A stretch of 64,000 bases of DNA from Methylolobus aquaticus (GCA_004168015.1 SEYW01000002.1:233013-297012), one strand, 5' to 3'. Shown: positions 15,399 to 23,825, counted from the first letter of the stretch. Translations and numbers: made by a program. Notes: generated from the letters alone by a model not told the origin.

Positions 15399-18170
15399 TC
15401 ACACCTTAGCGGTCTCGAGGCCCAATGCCTGTTCCAGAATCCCGCGTTCCTCTTGATTCAGGTCCAGCAGGGTCCCGCGATCCTTCCCCCCGGACTTGAG
15501 AAAATCGATACCCGTGCGAAAAATGCGCAGGGGTATCCGGAAGGCGTCCATATCCCGACCGGCTTCTTGCCAGCACTGTGCCCATAGCTCCAGGTTGTCG
15601 GAGGCCGGCAGTCCCTCCGCGGAGCAATAAAGCGAGCCCACATGCTCGATCAGCGCCTGGCCCAGGTGGGCGAGCGCGTTGTGTTCCGAATAGATCCGCG
15701 TCAGTTCACCGACCCGTTCCCGGCGGATGCCGGGAGTGAGCGTGCTGGCGAAGAGCGCCGCCACGATGCCGTCGGCATTGCCGAAATACCGGGAGGACCC
15801 CGAGGCACCGTCAGTCAGACCTTCCGTGAGTGTGGCGATCGCGGCGTTCCAGCGGCCGGATGCAATGCGAATCTCGGTCAGAGTGATCTGTACATCTACA
15901 CGTCGCCGGGACGGCATCGCGGTCAGCGCGAGTGCTGCCTTGAGATCCTCTTCGGCGTGCAGTGCGTCACGGAGCTTCCAATACACTAAGCCCCGGTTTA
16001 CGAGCGCCCATGCAACCTGCTTGGTAGGTGTCTTTGACAGGGCGATTGCCGCAGTGTAGTCGCGGATGGCCTCTTCGGTTTTCCCGAGTTCGCCGTGTGC
16101 GATGCCCCGTGCGAGTAGCGCGGTGGCGGCCGCCTCGTTGGGTGCATGCGGTAGGGTGATGACGGTCGTGTAGTCGGCAATGGCTTTCCGGGATTTACCG
16201 AGTTGGTCATAGATCAAGCCCCGAACAATGAGCGCCCAGGTGAGCGTCTCAGTGGGTGCCTGCGGCAGGTCGATGACGGCGGAGTAGTCCGCGAAGGCCT
16301 CTTGGGCTTTGCCGAGCTGGTCGTAAATGGCACCCCGTCTAAGGAACGCGGTGGCTACCTGATCGGTCGGTGCTTGCGGCAGATTTATGACGGCGGTGTA
16401 GTCGGCGATTTCCTCATCGGATCTGCCAAGCTGGCCGTAGGCGATGCCCCGGCCGAGCAGTGCTCCGGCGACCTGTTCGGGGAGTGCCTGCGGCAGGGTG
16501 AGGACGGTGGAGTAGTTGGCGATGGCCTGCTCGGGTTTGCGGAGCAGACCATAGATTGCGCCGCGTTTGACGAGCGCCTTGACGACCAACTCGGTTGGCA
16601 CGTCAGGCATTTCCAGAAGTTGATCCAGCATTCCGATGGCTTGTTCCAACAGCCCCTGTTCCCTCCGGATCTCTGCCCCCAGAAACCGAGCGGAGGCCTT
16701 GACGGACGAGGACTGTCCGGCCCGATCCTCAATTATGTCGGTGAGGAGACTGAGGGCCTCCCCAAGGTTACCTTTCGCCAGTTCGCCAAAGGCGACGGCT
16801 AATTCTTCAGATGCGAGGGCGACGCGCTGGATGACCGGAAGCCACAGGGCACCCTGATCCTCGCCCATTGAGGCGCGGAAGTCCTCCACCAGGAGCTGTG
16901 CTCGCAGGTTGCCGTGTTGCGCGTTCTTCTCGAGTGCGGCTTCCAGATACCGGCGGTCCAGGCCTCCGTGGTCGCACCCTTGCAGGCGGGCCGCAAGATC
17001 ATCGGTGTCGTACCAGACCCGCAGGAAATCCACCAACAGGCGCAATGGCGCGCGGGATTGATTCTCCTTGACCTCGATGCAGATTCGCATCAGGGGTTCG
17101 GCAATCTCGTACAGCGATTCGCGCCCCCGCTGCGCGGCCTGTACATAGCCGTTGGCGCGGAGGTCCTTGAGTTGCCCGGAGATGGACTGAGGGCTGGCGA
17201 AGAGCCGCCGGGCGAGCTCCTTGACGGGGGTGGGGCGTTCGCGGGTGCAGAGATACTCGATGATCTTGCGCTGCAGCGGCGGAAGCCAGCGGATGCGTTC
17301 CTGATAGTAGGGTGTCATCTCGTCGATCATCCTTGAAAACGGCCCTACCAGGGCATCGATACTATCGCTCGTGATGAATTGAGACAGGACGATGTAGATG
17401 CGGTGGTTGCCGCCCGACAGGTGATGCAGGGCGCGAATCCGCGAGCGTCCGCGCGGGCTGCGCAAGAATGCCGCAAGGTCCGGTTGCTGTTTCAGAGCGG
17501 CGATTTTGCCCAGCAGTTCAGCCGCCTCTTCAACTGTCAGTGTGTCGAGCGGTTCGGTTTGAAAGAAGCCGAAGAACATGCTCTTGCGTTTGGCAATGTC
17601 ATCCACGAGCCGCTGCGCTGTGGCGACGATGGACAGGATGGGATGTTCCTGAATGAAGGCTCGAAGCCGTTGCTGACCGGACTCACCCAGTCCCTGAAAC
17701 AAGGCATCAAGATTCTCCACGGCCACCAGCAGGGTCCGGTCCTTCAGTTGTTCCCTTAGGAGCCTCCCGAGTTGGCTTTCGGCGGTAATGGGGTCCAGAT
17801 CGTAGATTGGCTCCAGCGATGCCTCGCTGTAGCTCTCGGGGTACCGCTTAACGAGAGCCAGATAGATTCGACGCAGAAATTCCAGCAAGGTGGTGCTGGT
17901 CTCGTCCTCGTTCAGCCAAGCGATATGCAAGCGGTCACGGAGTTCGAGGTCATTTCCGAGGCGATGGACCAGCAGTGTGATCAGGTGCGTCTTGCCGGTG
18001 CCGCGGGGTCCAACGAACAGCAGGTGGTGTTTGTTGGGGGTGGTCGCGCTTTCGTGGATCCGTTCCACGGCATCCGCCAATATCTCCTGCCGCTGGACGA
18101 AGATGGATTCGAGGTCCTCGGGAGCCGTGCGACTGGGCGTGAATACCGAAAGAAAAGTGTGATCGTTCAT
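15399..18170 (-). CDS. AAA/Orc1-like ATPase with winged helix and TPR-like repeats
   Basis: A 923-residue multidomain protein. Residues ~10-260 form a P-loop ATPase: Walker A LLFVGPRGTGKTHLI near residue 55, a Walker B-like strand TLLVAVENLDALF (the second acidic residue replaced by Asn), and a LSGGNHRIYIVL segment typical of Orc1/STAND-type ATPases. Residues ~310-375 form a winged helix (LQRKIIEYLCTRERP, TPVKELARRLFASPQSISGQ). After a helical linker come six near-identical 38-residue TPR-like repeats (RGIAYGQLGRSDEEIADYTAV), then a helical C terminus. The gene lies 14 bases after the other ATPase gene on the same strand, so the pair is an operon. Architecture suggests a signal-sensing NTPase; a defence or regulatory role is inference. 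I do not recognise a named system. Confidence 0.8.
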   Translation of the reverse strand: MNDHTFLSVFTPSRTAPEDLESIFVQRQEILADAVERIHESATTPNKHHLLFVGPRGTGKTHLITLLVHRLGNDLELRDRLHIAWLNEDETSTTLLEFLRRIYLALVKRYPESYSEASLEPIYDLDPITAESQLGRLLREQLKDRTLLVAVENLDALFQGLGESGQQRLRAFIQEHPILSIVATAQRLVDDIAKRKSMFFGFFQTEPLDTLTVEEAAELLGKIAALKQQPDLAAFLRSPRGRSRIRALHHLSGGNHRIYIVLSQFITSDSIDALVGPFSRMIDEMTPYYQERIRWLPPLQRKIIEYLCTRERPTPVKELARRLFASPQSISGQLKDLRANGYVQAAQRGRESLYEIAEPLMRICIEVKENQSRAPLRLLVDFLRVWYDTDDLAARLQGCDHGGLDRRYLEAALEKNAQHGNLRAQLLVEDFRASMGEDQGALWLPVIQRVALASEELAVAFGELAKGNLGEALSLLTDIIEDRAGQSSSVKASARFLGAEIRREQGLLEQAIGMLDQLLEMPDVPTELVVKALVKRGAIYGLLRKPEQAIANYSTVLTLPQALPEQVAGALLGRGIAYGQLGRSDEEIADYTAVINLPQAPTDQVATAFLRRGAIYDQLGKAQEAFADYSAVIDLPQAPTETLTWALIVRGLIYDQLGKSRKAIADYTTVITLPHAPNEAAATALLARGIAHGELGKTEEAIRDYTAAIALSKTPTKQVAWALVNRGLVYWKLRDALHAEEDLKAALALTAMPSRRRVDVQITLTEIRIASGRWNAAIATLTEGLTDGASGSSRYFGNADGIVAALFASTLTPGIRRERVGELTRIYSEHNALAHLGQALIEHVGSLYCSAEGLPASDNLELWAQCWQEAGRDMDAFRIPLRIFRTGIDFLKSGGKDRGTLLDLNQEERGILEQALGLETAKV
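15925..16586 (-). repeat. Six tandem 114-bp (38-residue) TPR-like repeats
   Basis: Within the large ATPase gene, units of 38 residues recur with the pattern A-L-x-x-RG-x-x-Y-x-x-LG-x-x-x-x-AI-x-DY-x-x-VI-x-LPQAPT. The units are closely similar at protein and DNA level, which suggests recent duplication. The final unit is the most diverged. Confidence 0.8.
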
Positions 18171-18184
18171 GGCCTAGGGGCTGC

Positions 18185-19369
18185 TCAGAGGTCGCGGGAG
18201 AGTTTCCACCAGCGCTGCAGCAGAGGGAACCGGAACCGGAAATGGCCCAAGTCGTCCCGAGAGAGGTAATGATCTTGCTCGATGCTCCTGAGCAGGCCGA
18301 TTAGTTGCTCGCGGTCACATCGGACGCCCATGCCCTTCAATTCGTTGAGCAGTTCACTGACGGAAACGGGATCCGCACGGACCGCAATGCCGTCGAGGAT
18401 GCCGAGCACGGCAGTCTCATTGTCTTTGCCGTAGTAGACCGGGATCCGATCTCGGTAGTGATTCAACTCCCATGGATCATTCGGAGCGAGCAGGTGACGG
18501 GTCACGATCTGATCGACGCTCTCTCGGGTCGCGTCGCGGCCCGATAACTTGAGCGCTTTGACGATGTGGTGGATGTAGAAGGGGAAGCCATCCGAAGCCT
18601 GAGCTATCGCCTCGGCAACCTGAGATGGCTCCGTTGCTCTTAGGGCCTCCCCCTTCAACAGTTTCGTTGCCAGGTCGATGGCTGACGTCGATTCCAGGAC
18701 CTGGATCTCAAGCGAATAAGTGTCGTTGAGCGGTGAGTTGGCGTAGTTTTGTCCTTTTAGGCTGCGGATGACGTGATGGATCCCGATCGAACCAGTCAGA
18801 ACCATCCGGAGGCCCTTGTCGCCCTGATCCTGACGGAATGCGCGCAGCGTATCCAGCACTTCCATCGCGATCTTCTCGCCCTCGCGCGAGCAGATGCTGT
18901 AGAGCATGTAGGGGACTTCGTCCCACAGGAATAGCGGGCGCCCGTCGCGTTTCTCCTGTTCGTCGACCAGATCGTGGACGGCGTTACTGAGCAGTTCCTT
19001 CCAAGGAGGCTGAGCTTCGAACTGCGGTAGCCGGAAGACGCCTCCAACCTCCGTCCCGCCGAATGTCTTGAGGAACGCCCGGGTCTTGCGGCTGGTACGC
19101 TGGCGCGCGGAGAGAAAGCGCTCTACCTCGTGGTAGACGGCCAGAGCGAAATCGAGCGCGGTGTGGTACTGCTCCAGGTCCTGAAAGATGGGCACCCAGC
19201 CGTCGCGCGGTTCGGCGCGAAGTTTCTTGATGACCGTTGTCTTGCCGATGCGCCGCTCCGCATTGATGCAGATCGACTGCTGATCGAGGATGTCCCAGAT
19301 TTGCTGGATAACGTCGTCGCGACCAACCACTTCACTAAGGTCGATCTGACCACCCGGATTTGCTTTCAT
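18185..19369 (-). CDS. Archaeal-type P-loop ATPase (ATPase_2-like) partner of the TPR ATPase
   Basis: About 394 residues from the ATG at 19369, which has GGAGGG six bases upstream. The N-terminal VVGRDDVIQQIWDIL leads to a P-loop NAERRIGKTTVI, the RRIGKT form typical of archaeal-type ATPase_2 proteins. Walker B is PLFLWDEVPYMLYSI, and MVLTGSIGIHHVI is the sensor strand. The C terminus (SVSELLNELKGMGVRCDREQL, then HFRFRFPLLQRWWKLSRDL) looks like a winged helix. It is the first gene of a two-gene operon with the 923-residue ATPase. Such ATPases often act as switch proteins in conflict or toxin systems, but no effector domain is visible in either gene. Confidence 0.8.
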   Translation of the reverse strand: MKANPGGQIDLSEVVGRDDVIQQIWDILDQQSICINAERRIGKTTVIKKLRAEPRDGWVPIFQDLEQYHTALDFALAVYHEVERFLSARQRTSRKTRAFLKTFGGTEVGGVFRLPQFEAQPPWKELLSNAVHDLVDEQEKRDGRPLFLWDEVPYMLYSICSREGEKIAMEVLDTLRAFRQDQGDKGLRMVLTGSIGIHHVIRSLKGQNYANSPLNDTYSLEIQVLESTSAIDLATKLLKGEALRATEPSQVAEAIAQASDGFPFYIHHIVKALKLSGRDATRESVDQIVTRHLLAPNDPWELNHYRDRIPVYYGKDNETAVLGILDGIAVRADPVSVSELLNELKGMGVRCDREQLIGLLRSIEQDHYLSRDDLGHFRFRFPLLQRWWKLSRDL

Positions 19370-19549
19370 GTCGATCCCTCCGCTCTGGGACAGTTGAGAG
19401 TCTAATAAATATACGCCCGATATAACGTACGTGACATGGGACGTACTTTTACTGTGCACCTTGCGCGAATGCAACACCGATCGGCATGCTGGCGGTTGTG
19501 GCGAAAGTGGTTCTTCTCTGGGGGCGAACGCTTGCGAACCCGATTCCGA

Positions 19550-19696
19550 GTGGCCTGCACTCATGCGGTCCGGGCTGGCGTAGATTTACCCACCGTGCAG
19601 CGCAGCAGTGGCTACACGGTCAAGCAGGCAGTGGCCCGCTGCAGTCACCGGAATGGCGGACACATCCGCGCGGCGACCGGCAAGCTGTCGGCAGCG
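19550..19696 (+). pseudogene. Decayed C-terminal fragment of a tyrosine recombinase (integrase)
   Basis: The translated stretch THAVRAGVDLPTVQR, followed by SSGYTVKQAVARCSHRNGGH and IRAATGKL, aligns with the canonical integrase C terminus (HT-x-A-x-x-L-x-x-AGVDL-x-TVQ-x-LGH..., then Y-x-H-x-x-x-x-HLR-A-A-V-x-KL). The LGH motif and the catalytic Tyr context are degraded, and no upstream catalytic domain is found, so it is a remnant. It ends about 160 bases before the tRNA-Phe-like repeat, the expected place for a former integrase. The rest of 19370-20135 has no gene I can support; 19395-19435 is AT-rich and probably the promoter of the minus-strand ATPase operon. Confidence 0.65.
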
Positions 19697-19858
19697 ATAT
19701 CAGGAAGGAGTCTTCGCCCGCTTAGCGACAGAAGAAAGAGCGACTTATTCGGCGACGGTGTGCCTGTACGTCTCGGAATGACCGGAATCGATTACGCGGG
19801 GATTGCACAGACACAAGAAAGGCCTATCACTGAAATCAGGGTCAGCTTCTGCTGCTAC

Positions 19859-19904
19859 GGGTGGCCAGCGACGGAATCGAACTGCTGACAGCGAGGTTAA
19901 CAGT
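19859..19904 (-). repeat. tRNA-Phe 3'-half copy, probable attachment-site remnant
   Basis: Aligned without gaps to the 3' half of the tRNA-Phe gene at 55901-55946, this stretch matches at 36 of 46 positions; 28 of the 31 bases nearest the acceptor end are identical. The match covers the acceptor 3' strand, T arm, variable region and part of the anticodon arm, in the same orientation as the intact tRNA. The 5' half is missing. A partial tRNA copy next to an integrase remnant is the usual trace of site-specific integration. Confidence 0.6.
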
Positions 19905-20135
19905 CGTACGACAATTCCGTAAGTATCTGAAAGAAAATCGCGCTCTTGCATCGCCGCGCGTCGCAATTCGCTGGGTGATGCAGGTCAGTGCCCGACTGAC
20001 TCCGGCAACATTCCGGCCGGCTTTCTATGTCGGGATGAACGGCGGTAAGTCCATGGGCGAGCTCTGGGTCGCCTCTTCCAGATGGCAGGCCGATGGAATT
20101 CGTACCCTCGGCCGCCCCATCCCGTGTCGTAGCGC

Positions 20136-20399
20136 TTATTCCTGATCCGTCCCGGAAACTGCCTGCCGGATGCGGGACCGCGCCGCTTCGGACAGTTTCG
20201 GGCGCACGACACCGATCCCGTCAGTCCGTGCCCGGCGGAAGGCCGTCCTCAGGAACTTGAGTTCACGCACGTAGCGCCGGCACAGCGTGCAGAACAGGAG
20301 ATGCATCCGCAGCCCCCAGCGTTCGCGCCACGACAAGGGGGTGTCCAGCGCTTTGGATGCCAGCCGGCTGGCATCCTTACAGGTCAACATTCCTTTCAT
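20136..20399 (-). CDS. Zinc-finger anti-sigma factor-like protein
   Basis: An 87-residue protein whose start overlaps the stop of the ECF sigma gene (ATGA). It has the zf-HC2-type pattern: Cys7, then His33-x3-Cys37-x2-Cys40 in MHLLFCTLCRRY. This fits a zinc-binding anti-sigma domain that holds the cognate sigma factor. There is no membrane segment, so it would act in the cytoplasm. It is the last gene of the HvfA-type operon, so it probably tunes the sigma factor encoded immediately upstream. Confidence 0.75.
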   Translation of the reverse strand: MKGMLTCKDASRLASKALDTPLSWRERWGLRMHLLFCTLCRRYVRELKFLRTAFRRARTDGIGVVRPKLSEAARSRIRQAVSGTDQE

Positions 20400-21025
20400 G
20401 CCGCTTTACCGAACCAGGAGACATCGAGGCAGTTGCGGAGCTGCAGGCGCATGCGGGACAGCATGACCCACAGATTGTTCTGAGTGATCTGCATCGTTTC
20501 ACAGAGTTCTTCGGATGCCACGCCGTCGACCTCGCGCAGTGTGAACAGAAGCGCAAGGCGCGGCGGCAGACGCTCGACGCACGCGGCCAGGGCGTGCCAG
20601 AACTGGGTCTGCTCCAGGGAGCGTTCGGGTTCCGCCCAGTGGCTGACTTCGATCTGCCAATGGCCCTGGGTATCGAATGCTCCCTCCATGTTGAGCAGCG
20701 CCGTGTCTTCGTCGAATTCCTCGGCCGATTCTCGACTGGATTTGCGAAAGAAATCGACGAGCTTGTGCTTCAGAATGCCGATTAGCCAGGTCCGTTCGGA
20801 CGCACCGCCGGCATATCGGGCCCTGGCCTGCAGCGCCGCCAGCAAGGTTTCCTGCACCAGATCCTCGGCCTGCGTTTCGTCGCCGACGCGCGCCAATGCA
20901 AAACGGTACAGCACGTCACCGTGGCGCTCCAGCCAGACGGTGGCATCGAGTTTGTTCGGCACCCCGTCACGTGCCGGCCGGGAATCGCCGCAACACGCCG
21001 CGGCGGTTTCGCGATCGAGTTGCAC
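20396..21025 (-). CDS. ECF-type RNA polymerase sigma factor
   Basis: About 209 residues if the GTG at 21025 is used, five bases after the DoxX-gene stop; a later GTG (VPNKLDATVW) is an alternative. Region 2 is clear (DVLYRFALARVGDETQAEDLVQE in part, then ERTWLIGILKHKLVDFFRK), and region 4 reads LPPRLALLFTLREVDGVA followed by ITQNNLWVMLSRMRLQLRNCL. This is a group 4 (ECF) sigma factor. Its place inside the metallophore operon, ahead of an anti-sigma gene, suggests that it drives this operon in response to metal or oxidant stress, as sigma factors do for bufferin genes in other bacteria. That link is inference. Confidence 0.85.
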   Translation of the reverse strand: MQLDRETAAACCGDSRPARDGVPNKLDATVWLERHGDVLYRFALARVGDETQAEDLVQETLLAALQARARYAGGASERTWLIGILKHKLVDFFRKSSRESAEEFDEDTALLNMEGAFDTQGHWQIEVSHWAEPERSLEQTQFWHALAACVERLPPRLALLFTLREVDGVASEELCETMQITQNNLWVMLSRMRLQLRNCLDVSWFGKAA

Positions 21026-21030
21026 GGGCT

Positions 21031-21690
21031 TTACCGATCCAGGTCCGTGGGTCGGCGATCCGCACCCGACGGGCAGGCTTCGCTCGTGCCGCAGTCCGGT
21101 GTGGCTTTGTCGGTTCGTCGGCCGGCCCACCACGCGTCCAGGCTCAGCGTACCCGCACCGCCGAACAGCAGCGGCAGGAACATGATCAGGTACAGCACGG
21201 GCAGCTTGTAATTGCCGTGGCCTTCGTCCGTGATCACATAGCCTTGCAGCAGTTCGGGCAGTGAGTGCCATTCGGCAGGCCAGTGCACGCTGGCGATAGC
21301 GACCCAGGTCAGGATCATCAGCGCCAGGCTGACGAACCGCGTGGCTATCCCCGGCACCAGTGCGATGGGGCCTAACAGCTCGAGCGCCGTCGCCAGCGCC
21401 CAGTTCACGTCCGCTGGCAACAGGCTGAACGGAAACGGGAAGCTGAGATCCTGAAACCAGTTCTCCCCGTGCAGCTTCATCCAACCCGCCTCCCAGAACT
21501 CGTAGGCCAGCACGAGGCGCAGCAGCAGCGGCGGTATGACCGGCGCGAGACGTTCCAGCATGCCGGTGAAGCGCCGCCAGCCGGCCAGCAACGCCGCGGG
21601 TGACAGTACCGAGGCCACCGCGCAGACGGGGCAGGTCGACTCCTTTTCGGAAAGATCAAGGTAGGGAGCAGGGGGCTTTTTCACGGTCAT
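21031..21690 (-). CDS. DoxX-family membrane protein of the HvfA-type operon
   Basis: A 219-residue membrane protein with four hydrophobic segments (around PPLLLRLVLAYEFWEAGWMKL, ALATALELLGPIALVPGIA, FVSLALMILTWVAIASV, LPVLYLIMFLPLLFGGAGTL). The segment FWEAGWMKLHGENWF is typical of DoxX proteins. DoxX-like proteins recur in operons of HvfA/bufferin metallophores (HvfX), where their role is unclear. The N terminus carries CPVCAV, a CxxC pair in a cytoplasmic or periplasmic tail, and the C-terminal tail also holds two Cys. The start overlaps the DUF2063-gene stop in an ATGA. Confidence 0.85.
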   Translation of the reverse strand: MTVKKPPAPYLDLSEKESTCPVCAVASVLSPAALLAGWRRFTGMLERLAPVIPPLLLRLVLAYEFWEAGWMKLHGENWFQDLSFPFPFSLLPADVNWALATALELLGPIALVPGIATRFVSLALMILTWVAIASVHWPAEWHSLPELLQGYVITDEGHGNYKLPVLYLIMFLPLLFGGAGTLSLDAWWAGRRTDKATPDCGTSEACPSGADRRPTDLDR

Positions 21691-22517
21691 GTGCCTCGGA
21701 GTGTTTCGTTGGATGGGTTTGGGCTGCGGCGCACACCGACGATTGCTCCCTGCGCCCGCAACTCAAGCAGTGTGGCGGCTCCGTACGACACGAACCGTTC
21801 AGGATCGGGAGGACCTGAGTCCACGGCCAGCCGCCACAGGATTTCCCGTCCCGTGACGGCTTGGGCGGGGTCTTGATCGATCAGCCGCTGGACCAGTTGG
21901 GCGGTCACGGCACTCAGTTCGGTGAAGCGAACCTCATCCTCGGCGTTCCGGAAGCCGAGCATGAAATGCGGCACAGTTTCCGCTTCAACGGCGCGCTTCT
22001 TCCACCGGCTCCAACCGCTCCGATCCGGCGCGATGGCCCGCACAGGGAAGCGGTAGCAGGACAGACTCAGAACCGGCGCCAGCACCGGCGTGTTCGCGAG
22101 CAGATCACCGGCCGGATCGATTTCGGCCGGCGCTTCGGCTTCGGCGATCATCAGGACCAGTTCCATCCACTCGTGGTGGGCGAGTTCGAACAGACAGGGC
22201 GGATCGGCCGCCCCGGGCCCGCGGGCCTGCAGGTAGTGCATGAACTCATCCGGAATCTCGCGATAGCAGGGCCCGAGGCAGCGGTGCTCTGCGATGAACG
22301 CCTTCACCAGTCGGGTCCATGCCCGCGGGCCGAGCAGGGCCCGACTGTTCGGGAAACAGGCTGCCAGGCTGGCCTCGATCTTGTTGTACAGCAGTTCCCG
22401 GTAAACCCGCCAGCGTCCGGTCGGAACGCCGTCGGGTGCTCGCGAGCGATGTGGGTCGCGCAGGCTGGCGAGAAACGCCCGCTGGAACAGCTGGAAAGGC
22501 AATGGGGCGGTGTTCAT
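21687..22517 (-). CDS. DUF2063 (HvfC/BufC-type) RiPP maturation partner
   Basis: A 276-residue protein of the DUF2063 family: LFQRAFLASLRDPHRS, YRELLYNKIEASLAACFPNSRALLG in part, then HRCLGPCYREIPDEFMHYL. DUF2063 proteins (HvfC/BufC) bind the precursor peptide and the DUF692 enzyme and are needed for Cys modification in characterised systems. The gene lies 25 bases after the DUF692 gene and overlaps the DoxX gene by four bases. The C-terminal half looks like a winged-helix module (GREILWRLA, YGAATLLELRAQGAIVG), as usual for the family. Confidence 0.85.
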   Translation of the reverse strand: MNTAPLPFQLFQRAFLASLRDPHRSRAPDGVPTGRWRVYRELLYNKIEASLAACFPNSRALLGPRAWTRLVKAFIAEHRCLGPCYREIPDEFMHYLQARGPGAADPPCLFELAHHEWMELVLMIAEAEAPAEIDPAGDLLANTPVLAPVLSLSCYRFPVRAIAPDRSGWSRWKKRAVEAETVPHFMLGFRNAEDEVRFTELSAVTAQLVQRLIDQDPAQAVTGREILWRLAVDSGPPDPERFVSYGAATLLELRAQGAIVGVRRSPNPSNETLRGT

Positions 22518-22542
22518 AAGGGGTATCCTGGGTTCAGAACGG

Positions 22543-23391
22543 TCATGCGCTTCGCTTCCAGGCGCTCGGCTGCCAACGCCGCTGCAGCCGTGCGATGTGC
22601 TCCACCTCCCGCACCAGTTCGTCCAGCAGCGGCAGATTGAAATCCCGCTCCAGCAGGGTCGGCCGCACGCCGAAGCGCCGATAGGCCGACTCCAGCAGCG
22701 CCCAGACCGGATCGATCACGGCCTGCCCGTGGGTATCGATGATCAGGTCGTCGTCCTCCCGGTCGTGCCCGGCTACATGGACATAGACGATTCGTTGTCC
22801 CGGCATCCGCCGCAGGAAGTCCTCCGGGTCATAACCGTAATTGACACTGTTGACGTACACGTTGTTGACGTCGAGATGGAACCCGCAGTCCGCCTCGTCG
22901 AGCACCGCGGCGATGAAGCTGGCCTCGTCCATGTCCGCATCGGGCGACTGCAGGTAATACGAACTGTTCTCCACGGCGATCGGCCGTTCCAGAATTTCCT
23001 GCGTCCGCCGGATACGCGCCGCCACGTAATTTACGGCCTCCGGTGTGAAAGGGATCGGAAACAGGTCGTACAAATGCCCCTCGTCGCTGCAGTAGCTCAG
23101 ATGCTCGGTGTAGAGCACCATGCCGTGCAAGTCCAGGAAGCGTTTCATCCGGACCAGAAAGGCTTCGTCCAGCGGCGCCGGCCCGCCCAGCGACAGCGCC
23201 AGGCCATGCGCCACGAAGCGATGCCGTTCGGTCAGCGTGCGGAAGGCCCGGCCGAGCCGGCCGCCTACGGCGAGCCAGTTTTCAGGCGAGACTTCGAAAA
23301 AGTCGATGGCTGGCGGCACCGCAGCCTCAAGCGGGAACAGATGTTCCCGCCGAAGACCCAGGCCCGCGCCATCAAGACACGGTGTATTCAT
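22543..23391 (-). CDS. DUF692 multinuclear non-haem iron oxidase (HvfB-type RiPP maturase)
   Basis: A 282-residue TIM-barrel enzyme of the DUF692/MNIO family. Metal-ligand motifs visible in order: FFEVSPENW, VAHGLALSLGG, TEHLSYCSD, VENSSYY, LDVNNVYVN, HVAGHD, IDTHGQAV, LERDFNLP. MNIOs use two or three irons and oxygen to convert Cys residues of a precursor peptide into oxazolone-thioamide or thiooxazole groups that bind copper. The start at 23391 is 21 bases after the precursor gene. All expected ligand motifs seem intact. Confidence 0.9.
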   Translation of the reverse strand: MNTPCLDGAGLGLRREHLFPLEAAVPPAIDFFEVSPENWLAVGGRLGRAFRTLTERHRFVAHGLALSLGGPAPLDEAFLVRMKRFLDLHGMVLYTEHLSYCSDEGHLYDLFPIPFTPEAVNYVAARIRRTQEILERPIAVENSSYYLQSPDADMDEASFIAAVLDEADCGFHLDVNNVYVNSVNYGYDPEDFLRRMPGQRIVYVHVAGHDREDDDLIIDTHGQAVIDPVWALLESAYRRFGVRPTLLERDFNLPLLDELVREVEHIARLQRRWQPSAWKRSA

Positions 23392-23412
23392 GGGCAGGTC
23401 CTGACAGGCGGT

Positions 23413-23727
23413 TTACAGGCTGCCGCTACATCCGCCCTCGGGCATCTTGCTGCTGTTGCAGCCGCCTTCTTTCATCTTGTCGGCATTGCAACCACCTTCC
23501 TTCATCTTGCGGCCGCTGCAGCCCCCGTCCTTCTTCTTGTTGGCGCCGCATTTGCCCTCGCCACACTTGCCTTCCTTGGCCTTCTTGGCAACCTCGGCCA
23601 CCTGCTGCATCCCGTCGATCGATTTCAGCGTGAACGGGTTGTCGGCGGCATTGGCAATCGGCGCAGTGGCAAAGGAGGCCGCTAGGGCGGAACCGAGGGT
23701 CAGGGCCAGGGTCTTGTGATGGGTCAT
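23413..23727 (-). CDS. HvfA-type Cys-rich RiPP metallophore precursor
   Basis: A 104-residue secreted peptide. The ATG at 23727 follows GGGAGATGAT; an in-frame TTG 15 bases upstream lies in front of that site and is less likely. Residues 1-28 are a signal peptide ending IANA-A. The mature part has two EGKCG motifs (residues 52-61), the site of Cys modification in HvfA proteins, and then four 10-residue units of the form KEGGCNxxKM. Cys sit at 55, 60, 70, 80, 90 and 100, exactly ten apart from 60 on. With the DUF692 and DUF2063 genes downstream, this is very likely a copper-binding modified peptide of the periplasm. The repeat array after EGKCG is unusual. Confidence 0.85.
   Translation of the reverse strand: MTHHKTLALTLGSALAASFATAPIANAADNPFTLKSIDGMQQVAEVAKKAKEGKCGEGKCGANKKKDGGCSGRKMKEGGCNADKMKEGGCNSSKMPEGGCSGSL
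23416..23532 (-). repeat. 30-bp tandem repeats encoding K-E-G-G-C-N-x-x-K-M
   Basis: Four consecutive 30-base units (the last lacks one codon) inside the HvfA-type gene. Unit sequences at protein level are KDGGCSGRKM, KEGGCNADKM, KEGGCNSSKM and PEGGCSGSL. Unit number could vary between strains by slippage. Confidence 0.8.
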
Positions 23728-23825
23728 TGGATCATCTCCCAAGTGAGTGGATATCGGTGGTTCATCGGGACGGGACCGTCTGTCACCGCGGGAATCGCGG
23801 CAGATGGGCCTCGTCTGCTCACTTG

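Noticed and set aside
15925-16586. Regularly spaced repeats considered as a CRISPR array
   Set aside because: The units are 114-base, coding, in frame and encode TPR-like repeats; there are no short palindromic repeats with unique spacers, and no cas genes.
16203-18269. Several plus-strand frames opposite the TPR ATPase
   Set aside because: Repetitive Gly-rich translations that reflect the repeats on the other strand.
21026-21484. Long N-terminal extension of the ECF sigma frame
   Set aside because: This part overlaps the DoxX gene in another frame and has no sigma-factor similarity.
23416-23532. 30-base repeats considered as non-coding satellite or CRISPR
   Set aside because: They keep the reading frame of the Cys-rich peptide and have no spacers.
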